From NCBI GenBank assembly GCA_022605405.1, contig JABYQQ010000014.1, positions 744,001 through 808,000 on the forward strand: a stretch of DNA of 64,000 nt, in the 5' to 3' direction. Both the position numbers and the translations under genes were made by a program. The DNA comes from Earliella scabrosa. Its lineage: Eukaryota > Basidiomycota > Agaricomycetes > Polyporales > Polyporaceae. This document shows positions 11,296 through 23,400 of the stretch, one piece after another. The first letter of the stretch is position 1. The number at the start of each line of letters is the position of its first letter. Below the pieces are notes generated by a model, which saw only the letters and a list, made by a program, of their open reading frames with translations, was not told the origin of the DNA and did not search any database.

Positions 11296-11750
11296 TATTC
11301 ACTTTGTTGCGTGGTAGTCTCTGTTCCAAGATACGTTTCCCCCGTGTAAGATCTCGTCTCCATACTGTATACTCACCCTGTAATATGGTCTGTAAATCTT
11401 TCGTTTGTTTTTGTTCGCAACCGAACCTTGCGTGTCGAAGCGCATGTGACGACTACACGGGTCGCAACGGTTGCCCACGTTGCCAACATGCGGTGGGTTC
11501 GCAGCCTTATTGCAACCCCGACCTGCGAGAGGCGCGGTGAGTCTACGTTCGCACCGGTCGCCGCCGTGCGAGAGGCGCGGCTGGTTCGCCACGGTTGCCG
11601 ATGTGCTAGAGGCACGGCGAGTGCGTGGGTCTCAGGGCGAGGAGCACGGAATCTCAACAAGAAGTTCAAAAGGAACACTCATACATTGCGCGTGTAGTAG
11701 AGACTAAAACGAATGACGAACGAAAGGCTATCGCGGACCGAAGCGCCGCT
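11296..11750. other. Convergent intergenic region
   Basis: Lies between the 3' ends of the acidic-tail gene (+) and the WD40 gene (-), so it should contain both polyadenylation regions. A short imperfect repeat built on GAGAGGCGCGG occurs at about 11525-11635. No gene is visible. Confidence 0.4.
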
Positions 11751-13409
11751 TCACAGTTCCCCCTCGGCGTCATCTAGCGGTGGTAGCAAACCCAGCCCAT
11801 ACACGATGACAATAGCCATCATCAGCCACAAGGCCAGTGGGCGAAGCTATGAACGCAATGAGCGCGAGCCGTGGATGTGAAGATGTTCATACTCACAAAG
11901 TACATTGCGCCTGTACCTGGGCCGACAGCGCCATGTGAGGCAGAGCTGGGCACTGAGGAGGCGGGAGGCGGAGTCGACGCGTCGGAGGCCGCACCAAATG
12001 GAATTTCGGGGGCCACATCACCAGCTTCGACGACGGTGGAGTCATGTAAGTACGGGTCTCAACGGAAGATCAGAAGGATCGTTCGTCTGCGACCTGCAAA
12101 ACACAACTTACCAAGATCGCGTGCTTCCCAGAGAAAGCACGTCGAGTTCGCGTTCTCGTGCAAGACCCCTGTCGCGATCCGGAAACGATATTCGGTAGCG
12201 GACGGGGCTGGCTGACAATGGGCCTGAAGAGAGTGTACGTGATGTGAGAATGATATCACAGCGGCGATTTCATACAAACTCACGTCGAGTGCGAGCACGG
12301 GTCCTTTTCCTGCAAATCGTCAGCGCTTGTGCACACTACGAGACGATGCCGAACACAGACCAGGTATGACGAGACTGTGAAGTTTGCCCATAAAGATATC
12401 CCAGATGTTGACGATACCGACAGTGCTGCCACCAACAATGGCATGTCCGCCGTGTATGAACAAAACCGGCGTAGGGCGTGAGTCGCCAATGTCGTGCTTG
12501 TAGGAGCCGACTGGCTTCTGGGTATCCGTACGGTAGACGTCGAACCCGGTCGTTAGATTTGAGATGGCAAGATATAAGCCGTCTTCGGAGAGGCTTGCAC
12601 TAGCACTGCAGCGTGTCAGCAGAACGCTAGAACGTGGCGTCTGATCGCCTACATCTTTCCCTGAAGCGAGATGGTGTGCACGCTCTCCCAGGTATGAGCA
12701 TCGAACAAGCTAGAAATCGTCAGTCATCTGGGCACGCCGGGACGCGAATATGAGACGCACTGAACACCATGGTACATGTACGTCACCATCAGTTGGGGAT
12801 GGTGTTCGGTCCCCGTCCAGTGGAGACTGGTGACGAGTACCTCTTGATGCTCGTTGTGGGAAGTCGTTGGAGGTTCAGGCAGTTCATATTCGAGTGCAAA
12901 CCTTCCATCTACGCGATACCTGAGGGACTTGCGAATGACTAGGTGCACCACATGCTTACCGAGAGGACGCCACTGCCACACTTTGAGTTCGCCGAACGCA
13001 CCCGATGCGACGTAGTCACCCATGATGGCGAGCTTCTCAATCGGGAAGTTGTGAGCATTAAACCCGTTCATTGAGAAGTCGCTCTACCGAGGGTGAGCGG
13101 AAGTTCAAGGAGGGAGAGAAAGGCTCGACGACGTACCAACGCAGTAGACACAGTGAGCATGCCTATATCCCCGATCTTCGTCCCGAACAGCAAGGTCTCC
13201 TCTCCGGATGGAACCCAAGCTAGAGAGAGAACGGGAGCGGTTCCCTCGAACCGATGGAGGAGTTTGCCGTCGTGAGCCCGCCAAAAGTTCACAGCACCAT
13301 CTAGGCCCCCCGTGGCTACGTAAGTGCCTTGAGGACTGAACGCCACAGAAGTGATTCCTCTTGAGTGGCCGTCTTTCAGCGCCGCGATCTGTTGGTACCT
13401 GCGCGCCAT
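11751..13409 (-). CDS. WD40-repeat protein with C-terminal membrane anchor
   Basis: Eight exons (13137-13409, 12761-13083, 12653-12709, 12605-12361, 12309-12284, 12223-12112, 12057-11897, 11846-11751) join without a phase break to 430 residues. WD40-like blades are visible: HSRGITSVAFSPQG with GGLDGAVNFW (about 14-43), VASGAFGELKVWQW, ISNLTTGFDVYRT and VGGSTVGIVNIWDI. A Pro/Ser/Ala-rich linker follows. The last exon encodes a hydrophobic helix (LALWLMMAIVIVYGLGLL) ending about ten residues before the stop. This points to a tail-anchored beta-propeller facing the cytosol. The propeller is of a type common in mushroom-forming fungi, without assigned function. It is divergently transcribed from the VEVEGR-repeat gene. 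Confidence 0.78.
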
Positions 13410-14122
13410 AGGGTTTCGAATGCGGTGAGTTGCAGAGAGATGAATTGAAGGAGAGTGAGAAGCTCAAAATGCGCAAGTCGTAACGCGTGAACACGGACGC
13501 GCGAGCAAGGCCACGCGAGTGGCGTGGAGAACCATGCTTTGTTCACGCGATCAGCTTGTACGCATGTAGCGGGAAGAGAATGGGAAGGAACCGGGCGAGG
13601 CATGCCCGAAGATTTGCATGACACCAGCAGGCCAACATGATCACATGTCCTCACTAGAGAGAGAGAGAGAGAGAGAGTGTCGCAGAATATTTCCAAGATG
13701 CACCGATATGGAGAGGAGGGGACGTCGAAAAATGTTGCGTAGGGGGAGCTGGCAGTGGGAAACGGAGGATGGTCCTTTAGCGCTTAGCCAGCGCGTTGCG
13801 CAGGTACGGCGTGGCAGTGCGCGGCGCTCCATCCGTTGACGAGATGCGCCCAGGATGCGCCTCTCCCCTCAACCGCATCCAGAGTCGCCTACAGCTTGAA
13901 CGCTCTCTATCATCGCTTCGTATCGCTCATTCTGACTGCTTCACGCCATATCTGTTGCTGAAATGCGAGCTCATACGTCTGCCAGGAATGACCCGAGGTG
14001 CGTAGCTGGATCTCCGCCGCAACGTGTTCCTTTGTTCGTGGCACTATAAGTTCACAGAGCGCGCTACGAGATTCCCCATTGCTCTTTCCACCACCGTATC
14101 CTAACGCCACTTGTGTCCCGCA
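13410..14122. promoter_or_regulatory. Divergent promoter region with (GA)n tract
   Basis: A 713-bp spacer between the starts of the WD40 gene (-) and the repeat-protein gene (+). It contains a pure AG dinucleotide tract of eleven units at 13656-13677. A shared bidirectional promoter is an inference from geometry. No individual factor site can be assigned. Confidence 0.35.
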
Positions 14123-15561
14123 ATGGCCACTTATCCCAAGTAAGTCATGCTCCTCTCGACACAAGTCCTTCGGGCCCTTACGAGCCTGGTGTAGCACTCT
14201 GTCACTCAGCGCTGTCCAGTACTCCGAAGACATGGCCGACGGACGGTTCCTAAACCCTGCCACCACCCTGCGCTTTGTCGAGGTCATGCTCACTAAGTGT
14301 GACGACAATCTCTGTGAGTGCGCAACTACCTGCGTCACTCATAGCAACTAACCGTGCGATAGACGCGCTCGTCGTGTACCAGAAATCCGGAGAGGGTTTC
14401 AACCACATGTGGCGAGCGTGGATCCCCGACGCTAGGGTGCAGTTCACCATTCAGGAGGTGTGTGCACGACTGCAATCAATTTTATTGTCATTCAGAAGAC
14501 TGACTGATACAATTGTATTGCAGGAACATCAGAACATCGTCGTCTACTGCCCGGACGTCTGGCGCTTTAGCCTCAAGATCATGGCGGCGCCTAACTTCTG
14601 GGATATGGCCGACCTGATCATCAGGGCTAAAAGGCAAAACGCACTCCGTTTTGAACGCGCGGACGAGGTTGCCCTTGAGGCGGTGCGCGGTGCGACAGGC
14701 ACGTTGCCTCCCGCGTCCGTCGCCATTCAGACGGACAATGACGCGCAGGAACGTGCTTCTGACGTCGTTGCCGGGGGTAGAGCCGCAAGCTCGTTTGGCG
14801 TTACAGGTGAGGCCGAAGGGCGCCTCGAAGCCGGATCTGGTGTCGAGCAGCGCGTCCAGGGCGATGGACATGTTGAGGTCGAGGGACGCGTCGAGGTCGA
14901 GGGACGCGTCGAGGTCGAGGGACGCGTCGAGGTCGAGGGACGCGTCGAGGTCGAGGTCGAGGTCGAGGGACGCGCCGAGGTCGAGGTCGAGGGACGCGCC
15001 GAGGTCGAGGTCGAGGGACGCGCCGAGGTCGAGGTCGAGGGACGCGCCGAGGTCGAGGAGTGCGACGCTGTCGAGGACCGCATCGACATCCCACCTACCG
15101 AGGTTGAGGTCGACGATTGCCTCGCTGTCAAGAAGCGTTCCGCCGTCGAGGGCCGCACCGCCGTCGAGGGTCAGGTCGCGGACAGCATCAAAGTTGAGGA
15201 ACGCGGCGCCGTCGAGTACACCCTGTCCAGCGGGCATGTCGAGGTCAAGGAGCGCACCAATGTCGCGGAGCCCGTCGTGGTCAGCAACCTCGAGGACCGT
15301 ACTGTCGAGGCCGAGGTCGACGAGTGCCTCTCTGTCGAGAACCGTACCCCCGTCGAGGAGCGCATCCAAGTCGAGGAACATGGCGCCCTCGAGCGCTCTC
15401 AGCCTGCTGAGGTTGAGGAGCGTGACGAGGCCAAGGCCCGTGTCGCTGTCGACAAGCGCAGCGAGGTGGAGGACCGCGAGGCTAAGGAGCGCGCCGAGTT
15501 CAGGAGACGCATTGTAGCCGAGTCCAAGGAGTACCTCAAGCTCCACTCGTTCTCGATCTAG
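14123..15561 (+). CDS. Hypothetical protein with VEVEGR tandem repeats
   Basis: Four exons (14123-14139, 14210-14313, 14363-14457, 14524-15561) give 417 residues. The first exon is only 17 nt (MATYP plus two bases); its junction is supported by phase and by a CTCAG acceptor. The N-terminal 110 residues form a folded-looking domain with LVVYQKSGEGFNHMW, RVQFTIQEEHQNIVVYC and FWDMADLIIRAKRQ. From about residue 225 come tandem repeats of VEVEGR, then AEVEVEGR, and degenerate VE(E/D)R units to the end. The tail is highly charged and probably forms an extended helix. The repeat DNA keeps the opposite strand open as well, which explains long antisense frames. The family is unrecognised. Confidence 0.7.
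14874..15057 (+). repeat. In-frame 18/24-bp tandem repeat array
   Basis: Units of 18 bp (GTCGAGGTCGAGGGACGC, about five copies) give way to units of 24 bp in which GAGGTC is duplicated again (about four copies). All unit lengths are multiples of three, so length changes would only add or remove whole VEVEGR or AEVEVEGR units. Confidence 0.88.
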
Positions 15562-16044
15562 TACGTGACCACGGCCTCGGAGGGCGGGGGCGGGGGATCT
15601 CACCGACGCTCACGTCTAGTCACTTGGCTTAATCAATTGTGTTGTGTTCTACTGTGTTGTACCATGTAGCTCCGAGCCTGATCATACCATCTACACGAAT
15701 GCTCTTTTGCCTCGGACGACTACTCTAGCCTGAAATTACTGCTTCAATATTTCCGTCTTCAACTCTTCGTAATCTCTTTGTACTCGCCGTGCACGTTACT
15801 ACGCTTCCACGTGCCTCGCGCAAAGGCATTGTGCGCATCGAGGCGTGGGTGGTCCTTGCTGACTTCGTCCGACTCCTTCCCTCTCCTGCAGTTTCACTAC
15901 ACCGTCGTTCGCGTCATATTGGAGGAGGTAAGCTGACTTCGCATCGTCAATCTAGCTGCTGGCGATAAGGATTGACTTCAATTGTAGGCATCAGTTGCGA
16001 CAGTCACGATCGCTGGTTCCCTCGCGCCACTCCGCCACCCGACA
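15562..16044. other. Intergenic region, no gene seen
   Basis: Separates two plus-strand genes. It starts with T/G-rich sequence around 15635-15665 that may carry the polyadenylation region of the repeat gene. It ends with a pyrimidine-rich stretch before the next ATG. No conserved frame was found. Confidence 0.35.
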
Positions 16045-17440
16045 ATGCTCGACTCTCCTCCCTCCACCGCTGACACACAGCGTGGATTGCTTCATCACAA
16101 CGACCATGGGGGTCATCCCGCCGCCGTAGCTCATCCCGCCGCTGACGCGCATCCGCCGAAACCGGCCACCGCGCCACACGTTGCCGTCGTTCAAAGTTTC
16201 ATAGCGTGCGTGCTCGAAGTGGCTCTCAAAATCCCTCTTTTGCTCTCGAAGACTCTCAGCCTAGTCTCTCGAATGCTCGACCTCGCCAACACGATCCTCG
16301 CGCTTGTCAAATACCCCCTTGGGCTCGTGTTGGCGTTCATCATCCCGGGCCTCCTCGTCGTCTACGTGTACGGCTCCGCGATAGACTCCTTTCACGCAAA
16401 GACCAAGAGCCTTTGCGCCGTCCCCGTGTTGTCCCGCATCGCCTACTGCTCCCCGCCCCCTCTAGAGCAGCCGAACCTACCACCCGCTCTTTCGGACCTC
16501 ACCTCTCTTTTGACCGTGCAGAACGTGGCTCTAGACGAGCTGGCGGGACAATCCACTGTTGGTGCGAGCCTGGCGTTGAATTTGAAGCACGCGGAGATTG
16601 CCGTCAAAGACCTTGTCGTGGCAGTTCAAGAGAGCAACCTCACCATCAGAGACACCCTCGCGGACATACTCCTAGCCTTCGTATCCGAGGCACGTTCCGC
16701 CTCTCGGAGGCTCTATCACGTGTCAGCAAAAATCAATGGGTTCATGGACAGGTATATTTCTCACTCAATGGCAGTCGTATCGCGGATGCTGACACGGATC
16801 ACTCTGCAGTATTGATGTCTTCAACGCGTATGCATATCGCCTCCTGAGCGAGGGGGGGTCCAACAGGCTCAGGCTCGAGGCGGCGACTACATTGCAGCAC
16901 ACCTTCTCGTCCGCACTGGAGTCGTTGTCTATCAAGCTCGAGCAGATCATCCTCGACGTTGCAAGGACATCGGACGCGTTAGACGCACTCGAAGAACGCC
17001 TCTCCGTCATTCACCGCCTTTGTGTTCGCGAGTCGTTCATCACAACCGCAGCTCGCGAGCGGCTACTCTGGGACTTATGGGCGATGTTCGGAGGAACGTA
17101 TGGAGACCAGCTGCGCGATATGCAGAACCGTGCAGATGTCCTCACTAGCATTGTCAACTATCGGAACCTCGCCGTTGCGTACATCGCCGTTACGACGCAG
17201 CGCTTGTTGGCCGTCGACGCCGACCTCACGGAGCTTCGGGGAAGGGTGGTAGAGTCGATCATGGGCAGCCAAGAGGTTCCACTTGAGGTACAGCTGGCAA
17301 GCATTGACCGTACGCTCGGCAGGTTGAAAGGGGGCCTATTGGAGGCGAAGGCAAGGCCTGCGAGTGGCCCGGGAACAGCGCATGTCGAGTCAGGCCCGGC
17401 CACGGCGGACGTTGCCACGCCAATGGTCGTGGAGGACTGA
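16045..17440 (+). CDS. Hypothetical single-pass membrane protein
   Basis: Two exons (16045-16751, 16810-17440) joined over a 58-nt GTATAT...CTGCAG intron give 445 residues. The N-terminus is His/Ala/Pro-rich. One strong transmembrane helix lies near residues 95-112 (LGLVLAFIIPGLLVVYVYG), preceded by an amphipathic Leu-rich segment. After it come a CAVPVLSRIAYCS motif and a long helical region with coiled-coil character (LEQIILDVARTSDALDALEERL). A similar arrangement of membrane helix, Cys-containing motif and helical tail is common in basidiomycete proteins of unknown function. No enzyme motif is present. Confidence 0.75.
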
Positions 17441-17579
17441 TTGTACCTGTACGATGACCATTGGATATCTACGACCGTTGGATATCTACAAGCATGTTGT
17501 TATGGACTGTGCTCTGAACGGACTCTGCGCATACGTTAGCCTCAGTACGTAGACTGTTTAATGACTACGATGTTTAGCC

Positions 17580-18290
17580 CATCGGGATCTCGGACCGGCG
17601 CGCCTTGGCCATCAACTGATTCCCTTTCGCACCCAACAGCTCGCGCTCGCCTCCCTCGCGTCCTTTACATCGCCAGCAGCCGACTTGAGAGTGGACCGAC
17701 CGCGTAATCTCGTATCATTGGCTACTGTATTCAAGAGCCTATGGGACCTCAGTGACTTACTAAAGGAACTCACTCTCGAGCTTCCCTCCCCGTTCTCGGC
17801 TCAAGCTATTCGAGACTGTCTCCTCCTCGCCCGCTACATCACCGACTTGGACCTCTACCGCTACTTACCTCCCCGCAGACGCTCCCGATGATCTGCCTGC
17901 CGGCATCCGGTTGAACAAGCTCCAATCTCTTCACACCACACTAACTCACTGCCAACTCTTACCTTTCCTACAATCCGTGTATCGACGAGCTGGCCCTTGG
18001 GGTTTGCCATCGCGTCAAAGGGAAGCCTTGCCCTCTCCGTTCCCTAGACCGTCTCGGTTGAGTGTCCCAACGAGTGCGCTGACGTAATGGGCCCTGGGGC
18101 ACTCGCGTCTCCACCGTTTGGCCTTGCAAGACTCCCCGGGACCCCTTCGAACATTCCGGTTTCCTTGAGAACAATTCGAGTTCCCCTTGGTATCCTGTCG
18201 CCTCTCACACTCGACTTCGTCCCAGACGACTTCGCGTAGTCCCGCGCTTACAGGAGCTGAGGCTCTTGGAGCAGCATCGTCCCTATGTTC
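17580..18290 (+). pseudogene. Possible LRR/F-box-like remnant
   Basis: A frame at about 17620-17890 reads like a leucine-rich segment (ELTLELPSPFSAQAIRDCLL, ARYITDLDLYRYLP). Further fragments downstream (RLNKLQSLHTTLTHCQLLPF, then NIPVSLRTIRVP near 18150) recall the LRR part of fungal F-box-like proteins. No F-box, no start and no continuous frame were found. This is a weak call. The rest of 17441-18792 shows no other gene. Confidence 0.25.
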
Positions 18291-18792
18291 GTGCCATGTT
18301 AACTAGAACGAACCATCACTGACCCATTGTTCCGCGCAGACCTTTGCACTCTCGTCGAGCTTGGAACCACGCAGATCGTTGGTTCAAGAACCTCTGCATG
18401 CTGGACTCGCGAGAGGACCTTGCGCTTGGAACGGCGTCCTCGCCCACGTCTACTCAATCTCTGGATGCAGAGGAAGAGACTTTGACGGCATGGGTTGTCA
18501 AAACATCCCGCGTCACCAAGTTCGCTTCTGAGCCGAAGGAGCTCAAGCACCCGACCCTGTCCTCGCTGCGCGTATGGTATCGTTGTCGCGATGTTGGCAA
18601 CGGCGTGTGGGCCATGCATTGTCACTGTACTCACTCGCGTAATGGGTATCGTTATCGTTGTCCCTTATCTCGCGTTTACGCCTATACCATCGAAGACAAC
18701 CGAAGGCCATTGTATCCTGACGCTTCCCGCCACGTGCACTGCTCTCTCAGCCCCCACGCAAATCTCTTCAACCACCATCTCAAACCACCAAC

Positions 18793-20264
18793 ATGAGTGA
18801 CTCTTCTTCAACTCTACCTCCATCTTCTCCTCCATCTCTCTCTGTCATGGGCTCCATCCGCCTGGACACAGACTATTCCGAGGGCGACGTGTTGCTCTCC
18901 CCGGCATTCTCAACATTCAGTGGCGCTGAGGACTCCGCCACAGACTCACAATCGTCACCATCTGGCACCGCCTCCGCGAGCGAACACTCCCGACTCTTGT
19001 TTTCCCCTACGTTCGCTCGGGGCTCTTTGCTTCTACACACAGAAGGTCCGAACGTCGACGAGCTTCCAGCAGGCTATGCGGGACACGGTTTCGAGCCACT
19101 GATCAGCTCTCCACAATCTCTCCATGGGCCATTGGAACCACTAGCACGGCTTCGCAGTCTGACGGTGACGTTGAGCGACGATGATACTTCCGAGAGTACA
19201 TACGCATGGGATTTTAGTACAACTCGACAAGCCACATCCAGCCTGTCCTATCCGCCCACCCGTTCCGACCCCGAGCTCTCGCCAACCGGCGACTCATTAT
19301 CAAGGTGAGTCTCGTCGAAGTTATTAGTTGACCCGTCTTGCACTGATGCTGCGCCAATTTTAGCGATCTTGTGTACGTTCCGATTCATAACGATGTCCAA
19401 ACGGCCATCAGTGCATGCCGATCTCTCTTGGCGAACATACTACACTTGGTATGGACGGATGCTTCACTTTGTAGACCTTTGTAACGCTGATGCGCCTGAC
19501 TTAGAAGACCACTCGTAGAGTCCGAGACCCCGTAGCCGACGAGAAGATTTCCGAGGCGCTGGCGCGCATCTCGGACTTAACGCTTGCCAGCAAGAGGGCG
19601 ATGTCCCGCACGTATGGTAAGTCGATGCAACGATGTTCCGCCTCGGAACCACGCTTATCAAGCCGTACGAAGGACAAGAAGATGTATTGACGAACAGGTT
19701 ACATATTCACGACGGCAAGGCTGTGGAGTCAGATCAATGCCAGCCTCAGCTCTCCGCATCGCTCTCGGCAGGATCGCGTAGTACCTCTCCTCCTCTGCCA
19801 AGGGTGCCATCCAGCGTGACGTCGCTCACCAACACTTTGCCATTGTTGCCATACGGCGTGACACCAACTCACGAGCCTGAACCGTTCTCTCGCATCCATC
19901 GATGGGTAAGCTCCTGATGGTCTTAGTATACTCTTGTCGCTGGACTGACGGGTATTGCCAGAGCCTTATTTCGCGTCAATCTCTAGGACGTCTTAGGGAA
20001 GCACAGCGCATGTATACTCTGCTCCGCAACTCTCGCCGAGTCAGGCGTCTCCGGTACCAGTCTCTGGCCATATACCAGCGTTTGGGTATCCTTCGCGATG
20101 GCGTTCAAGCTCTCAGTCCCTCCTCTCTCCACCTGTGGATTGTGTTGGCCATCTTGATAGTCCTCACTGGAGTCATGATCGTGGTGTGGGAGGTGCGGTC
20201 GGAGGAAGCACGGGAAGCAGACTTTCCGATTTGGGAAGCCTTGAGCTTGAGACTTGCAGACTGA
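18793..20264 (+). CDS. Hypothetical tail-anchored protein
   Basis: Five exons (18793-19304, 19364-19448, 19505-19616, 19673-19905, 19962-20264) give 414 residues with consistent phases. The acceptor before exon 4 is AAG. The first 170 residues are Ser/Thr/Pro-rich and probably disordered. The middle contains a short helical segment (AISACRSLLANILHL, then EALARISDLTLASKRAM). The C-terminal exon is basic (RQSLGRLREAQRMYTLLRNS) and ends with a transmembrane helix near residues 370-390 (LWIVLAILIVLTGVMIVVW) and a short acidic tail. The geometry suggests a tail-anchored membrane protein. The family is unrecognised. Confidence 0.68.
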
Positions 20265-20474
20265 CAACAGCTCTGTTCCCTCCCTTCACGTACAATCACC
20301 ATACCTATCCCTCCTTCCCCCTTTGATCTCTGAGCACATGAGCGTAACCGTGATCCCTTATCAATATTATCTTGCACTCGCTAATCTTCGGCGCTAATCC
20401 TATCTGCTACTTCCTTCTCGTCCTCTCAGTAACGCCACTGACCCACTGCCACACATTCCCCTCTCGCGGCGACA

Positions 20475-23400
20475 ATGGGGGTCTGCGAATGCGATGAGTG
20501 TGTAAAGTGGACCTTCAAGGAAGGGGACAACATCCGTATTGGCCGCCTCCTAGATGATCGGACGATCTGGGGTCATACTTACGCTCAGAGGGAGAGGCGT
20601 AAACTCGAAGGTGCTACGGGTGGCGTTGAGGATGACAACGACCACGATAGCTTACCTCAAGGAATGGTACGAGATCTAACATTGAATTGCTCCGCGACGT
20701 ACTGATTACGTTCTTGCGTTCACGTAGGAGGGTGAGCTCGATGCTTCTCCACCATCACAACGGCCGCGACGGGCGAAACGTTCGGCCCAACGTCAACCAC
20801 AGTCTGCGCCGTTGAAAGTGAGTTCTTACTGCTTGCTTATGTAGCGAACTCATTTACGGGGCGTCAGGATGAAGGTGTTAGGAGGCGCATCCGCGATCTC
20901 GGCGCTCTAGAGTCATCCATCGCGCTTCGGTCACGACTGGTCAATCCGTTCACTAAGCTGAGATTTCTGCATCAGCCAAACTCACTGAACGATTCGCCGT
21001 CCGAGCTCGACGAGACGCATTCCGGTAGCGCCGAGTTCATAGTGTACCGGAGGTGGCTAATAGCAAAGCAAAAGGGGCTCCAAACCACTCGAGCTCTCGG
21101 GGACAAGGATGCGGATGCTCGGCTGGGAGCTCTCATCAATCAGCTTGAGTCCGAGCGAGAGCGACTCAGAGGCATTCGTCGAGTCGCGTGGCACAAGGAA
21201 ATGCTCGCCGCTGGAGTCATCCGAATGGAGGTACCTCGCACCTTAGCTCCTGTCCTGGGGCCCGATGGTGAGTGTCAATCTCCCTTGTATACGATTCGGA
21301 CTCTTACCGACTACCCACATACATAGTTCACATATTCGATCCCAAGAAGTCTCAGTGGCCATGGTTCGTCATGGTCGCCTTGTTCGCCACCACCATCCTC
21401 CACTCCATCGCCGCGGTCTCGCGTCACTACAGTCAGTTCATCCTGGCCACGCTCCGAGTACTATTGTTTGGCGTGTTTACATGGCAGACGAACTCTACCG
21501 CGCAATATGTTCTGTCCGCTGCGCAAACTGTGCTCCTCCGCGCCATACCCATGGACATTTGCACCGCATTGTCCAACTTACGCGTTGAGCCGGACATCGT
21601 GAAGTATGCCACATGCCCGGCCTGTTGCGCGATATATCCTCCGGATCCCAAGCGGCCTGATGATCCTTACCCTCACCTTTGCACTTACACCGAAACAAGC
21701 AAACCGGTGTGCGGAACTCCTCTCGTGTACGCCGAACGCCACTCCTCCATTACCTCAAAGACCCCAAGCGTGGTGTACAAGCCGATCCGTCCATACCCAT
21801 ACCGACCTTTTAAATCATACATAGCATCGCTACTGCTACGATTCGGAGTGGAAGATATGCTCGAATCACCGCCAAATCTCCTTGCACCTGGTGGCGCGCT
21901 GCATGACATCGTAGATTCCCCACTCATCCGCGACTTCCTCGGGCCGGACGGATACACTCGATTCTCCGTGCAGGTGAAAGGAGAGCTTCGTCTCGTCTTT
22001 TCGCTGTTCATCGATTGGTTTAATCCCCACGGCAACAAGAAAGCTGGCAAGTCCCACTCCATTGGCGTCCTCTACCTTGCCTGTCTCAGTCTCCCTCCAC
22101 ACCTTCGCTTTCGTCCGGAATATATATATCTGGCAGGCGTCATACCTGGACCTAAAGAGCCGAGCGTACACCAAATCAACCATTTCCTACGTCCTTTAGT
22201 CGATGAGCTCATCGATCTGTGGCATCTAGGCGTCTGGATCCCCAAGACCGCTAAGCGAGCGTTTGGACGATCCGTTCGCGCGGTTGTGATCCCACTTATC
22301 TGCGATCTCCCCGCCCTCCGGAAGAGCGCAGGATATAGCGGGCACTCATCCCGTCATTTCTGCTCCTTCTGCCCTCTCGACAAGAAAGACATGGACAACG
22401 CCGATCGAGACACTTGGCCGGCGGGACGCACGTGGAGCGAGCACCTACGTATCTCCCGGTTGTGGAGGGAAGCCCCTACTGAAAGCGCCCGCAAAGGTAT
22501 CTTCGATCAACATGGTTTACGCTGGTCGGAGCTCCTGCGACTCGATTACTGGGACCCTACCAAGTACACGCTCATCGATACGATGCATAACCTCTTCTTG
22601 GGAGCACTGCGCCATCATTGCATCGACGTTTGGGGCATTCGCGAAGTCACCGACAAGGACGGCAGCGGCAATTCCAATTCCAAATCCCACACTCCCGAAG
22701 AGCAGACAGCTCAATTCAATCGGATTCTGAACGGGCTCCAGAGCCGTAGCGACAAAGCGTTGATGAAGGTCCGGCGAGACTACCTCACGGCGGTCGCTGA
22801 GCTAAATCAAGCTATTCCGCGGCGCGGGAAACAATTGGTCAAGCAACAGATCTGCGACGCGTTGCTTGCCTTGGTACGTCTCTAGACGTGTTCTTGGATA
22901 TTCACGCTTACGGATCGTCATCCTATGTGCCTCGCGCGCTTAGACAGAGGATATGGACGACATCGCCGCGACAGTTATGCTCCCACCTCCCCTCTCCGAG
23001 CCGACGTCGTGCTATGTTCTCGCTCAAGGCCAGGACGATGACAAGGGTGATGACAACGATGAAGACGAGGACGACGATAGCTCCAGAATTCGCCTCTTTT
23101 CAAGTGACGTGCTCAAGCAGGTTCGGCACGACATCGCCAACGCGATCGTACCCACGTGGATCGAAAAGCCCCCCTCGTCCTTCGGTGAATCCGGTCACGG
23201 CAAACTCAAGGCAGACCAATGGCGGACAGTGTGTATTACCTACATGGTAATGACGCTTGTACGTCTGTGGGGTGTTGCATCTGCGTCTCCGGAGCAGCAG
23301 CAAGCCCTCAAGAACTTTGTGCAGCTAGTTGTTGCCGCTGACCTTGCCACTCGCCGGTCGATGTCCCCTGAGCGCGCGCAGTTGTTCGATGAGAACATGC

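Noticed and set aside
14488..15603. 371-codon minus-strand frame and other long frames opposite the repeat-protein gene
   Set aside because: They arise from the VEVEGR repeat DNA; the plus-strand gene has consistent introns and a folded N-terminal domain.
20265..20474. CACT-containing sequences as the left end of the Tnp2 element
   Set aside because: No inverted match was found downstream, so an element boundary cannot be supported.
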